The position numbers were made by a program, and so were the translations under genes. This document shows positions 63,793 to 64,000 of a stretch of 64,000 bases of DNA, one piece after another. The notes beneath the pieces are model-generated. The model had not been told where the DNA came from, did not search any database, and saw nothing but the letters and a program-made list of their open reading frames with translations. Every line of letters starts with the position of its first letter. Positions within the stretch are counted from its first letter, which is position 1. This stretch comes from Zhongshania sp. R06B22 (lineage in GTDB: Bacteria > Pseudomonadota > Gammaproteobacteria > Pseudomonadales > Spongiibacteraceae): assembly GCF_040892595.1 (NCBI RefSeq), contig NZ_JBFRYB010000001.1:2232001-2296000 (forward strand), given 5' to 3'.

Positions 63793-64000
63793 TAACAATC
63801 CTAGTATTTAAATACGATGGCGCTTTACTTTAGCAGAGCACTTTATTCGGTAAAGCAAGGTGTCCTCTAAATGTGACGTATTGCCTAATATGCTTGCTGG
63901 CTAGATTATTATTTAAATAATTGCACAATTCTGGCGCACCCTTGCGCGCTCTTTTGCACTATTTACTTGCAAATAACGGCTGTTTTTTTATTAGGGTCCT
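63793..64000. other. Upstream region of the acylase gene at the window end
   Basis: No gene is seen. The perfect 14-bp palindrome ATTATTTAAATAAT at 63908-63921, 116 bases before the acylase ATG, could be an operator or simply an AT-rich promoter segment. Confidence 0.35.

Overview
The window reads as chromosomal DNA of a free-living, probably marine, aerobic gammaproteobacterium. Gene content and order (ppiD; divergent etfQO/etfBA; cysI-DUF934; gloB-methyltransferase-rnhA-dnaQ; sohB; NhaB; a ChpA-like orphan) point towards the Cellvibrionales/Spongiibacteraceae and their Pseudomonas- and Alcanivorax-like relatives. This placement is an inference from gene families, not a computed phylogeny. 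Base composition looks near half G+C throughout. No rRNA, tRNA, CRISPR array or insertion sequence was recognised.

Layout. 1-8.6 kb: 3' part of ppiD, an Sfp-type phosphopantetheinyl transferase, a serA-like dehydrogenase, a DUF1285 gene, etfQO facing etfBA across a control region rich in palindromes, and a periplasmic YceI protein. 8.6-17.3 kb: a CPA2 antiporter, assimilatory sulfite reductase with its DUF934 partner, a 39-residue membrane protein, DUF2970, metH and nfuA. 17.3-26.7 kb: a hot-dog thioesterase, a YchJ-like protein, a nuclease-like phosphodiesterase, a candidate small RNA, aroG, rlmD, an LLM oxidoreductase, two phosphatases, rlmG and an AraC regulator. 26.9-32.7 kb: a five-gene Yej/Opp-type peptide importer. 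32.8-41.6 kb: mltD, gloB, a methyltransferase, rnhA, dnaQ, a ChpA-N-like protein with a membrane partner, sohB and an orphan pseudopilin. 41.7-48.6 kb: nhaB, an eptA-PAP2 lipid A-modification pair with a PmrA-type box, a solitary tyrosine recombinase and hemH.

49.2-57.2 kb is the accessory centre of the window. A sulfotransferase precedes an operon of a single-module NRPS (C-A-PCP-TE, adenylation pocket predicted for glycine), a family-1 glycosyltransferase and a dedicated phosphopantetheinyl transferase. A perfect CRP-type palindrome sits about one class II spacing from a -10 element upstream of the NRPS. N-acylation of glycine, glycosylation and thioesterase release would together give a product like the glycine-glucolipid surfactant of Alcanivorax borkumensis. 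The sulfotransferase raises the possibility of a sulfated variant.

57.3-64 kb carries metal-ion transporters (VIT1-like, CorA, CDF), an FNR/Anr-type box with no obvious target, an orphan ModA-type binding protein and a penicillin-amidase-type acylase. Several starts were moved downstream of the longest open frame because of ribosome-binding sites, family N-termini or overlap with a terminator. Residue numbers are counted from the sequence; family placements come from motif recognition without database search.
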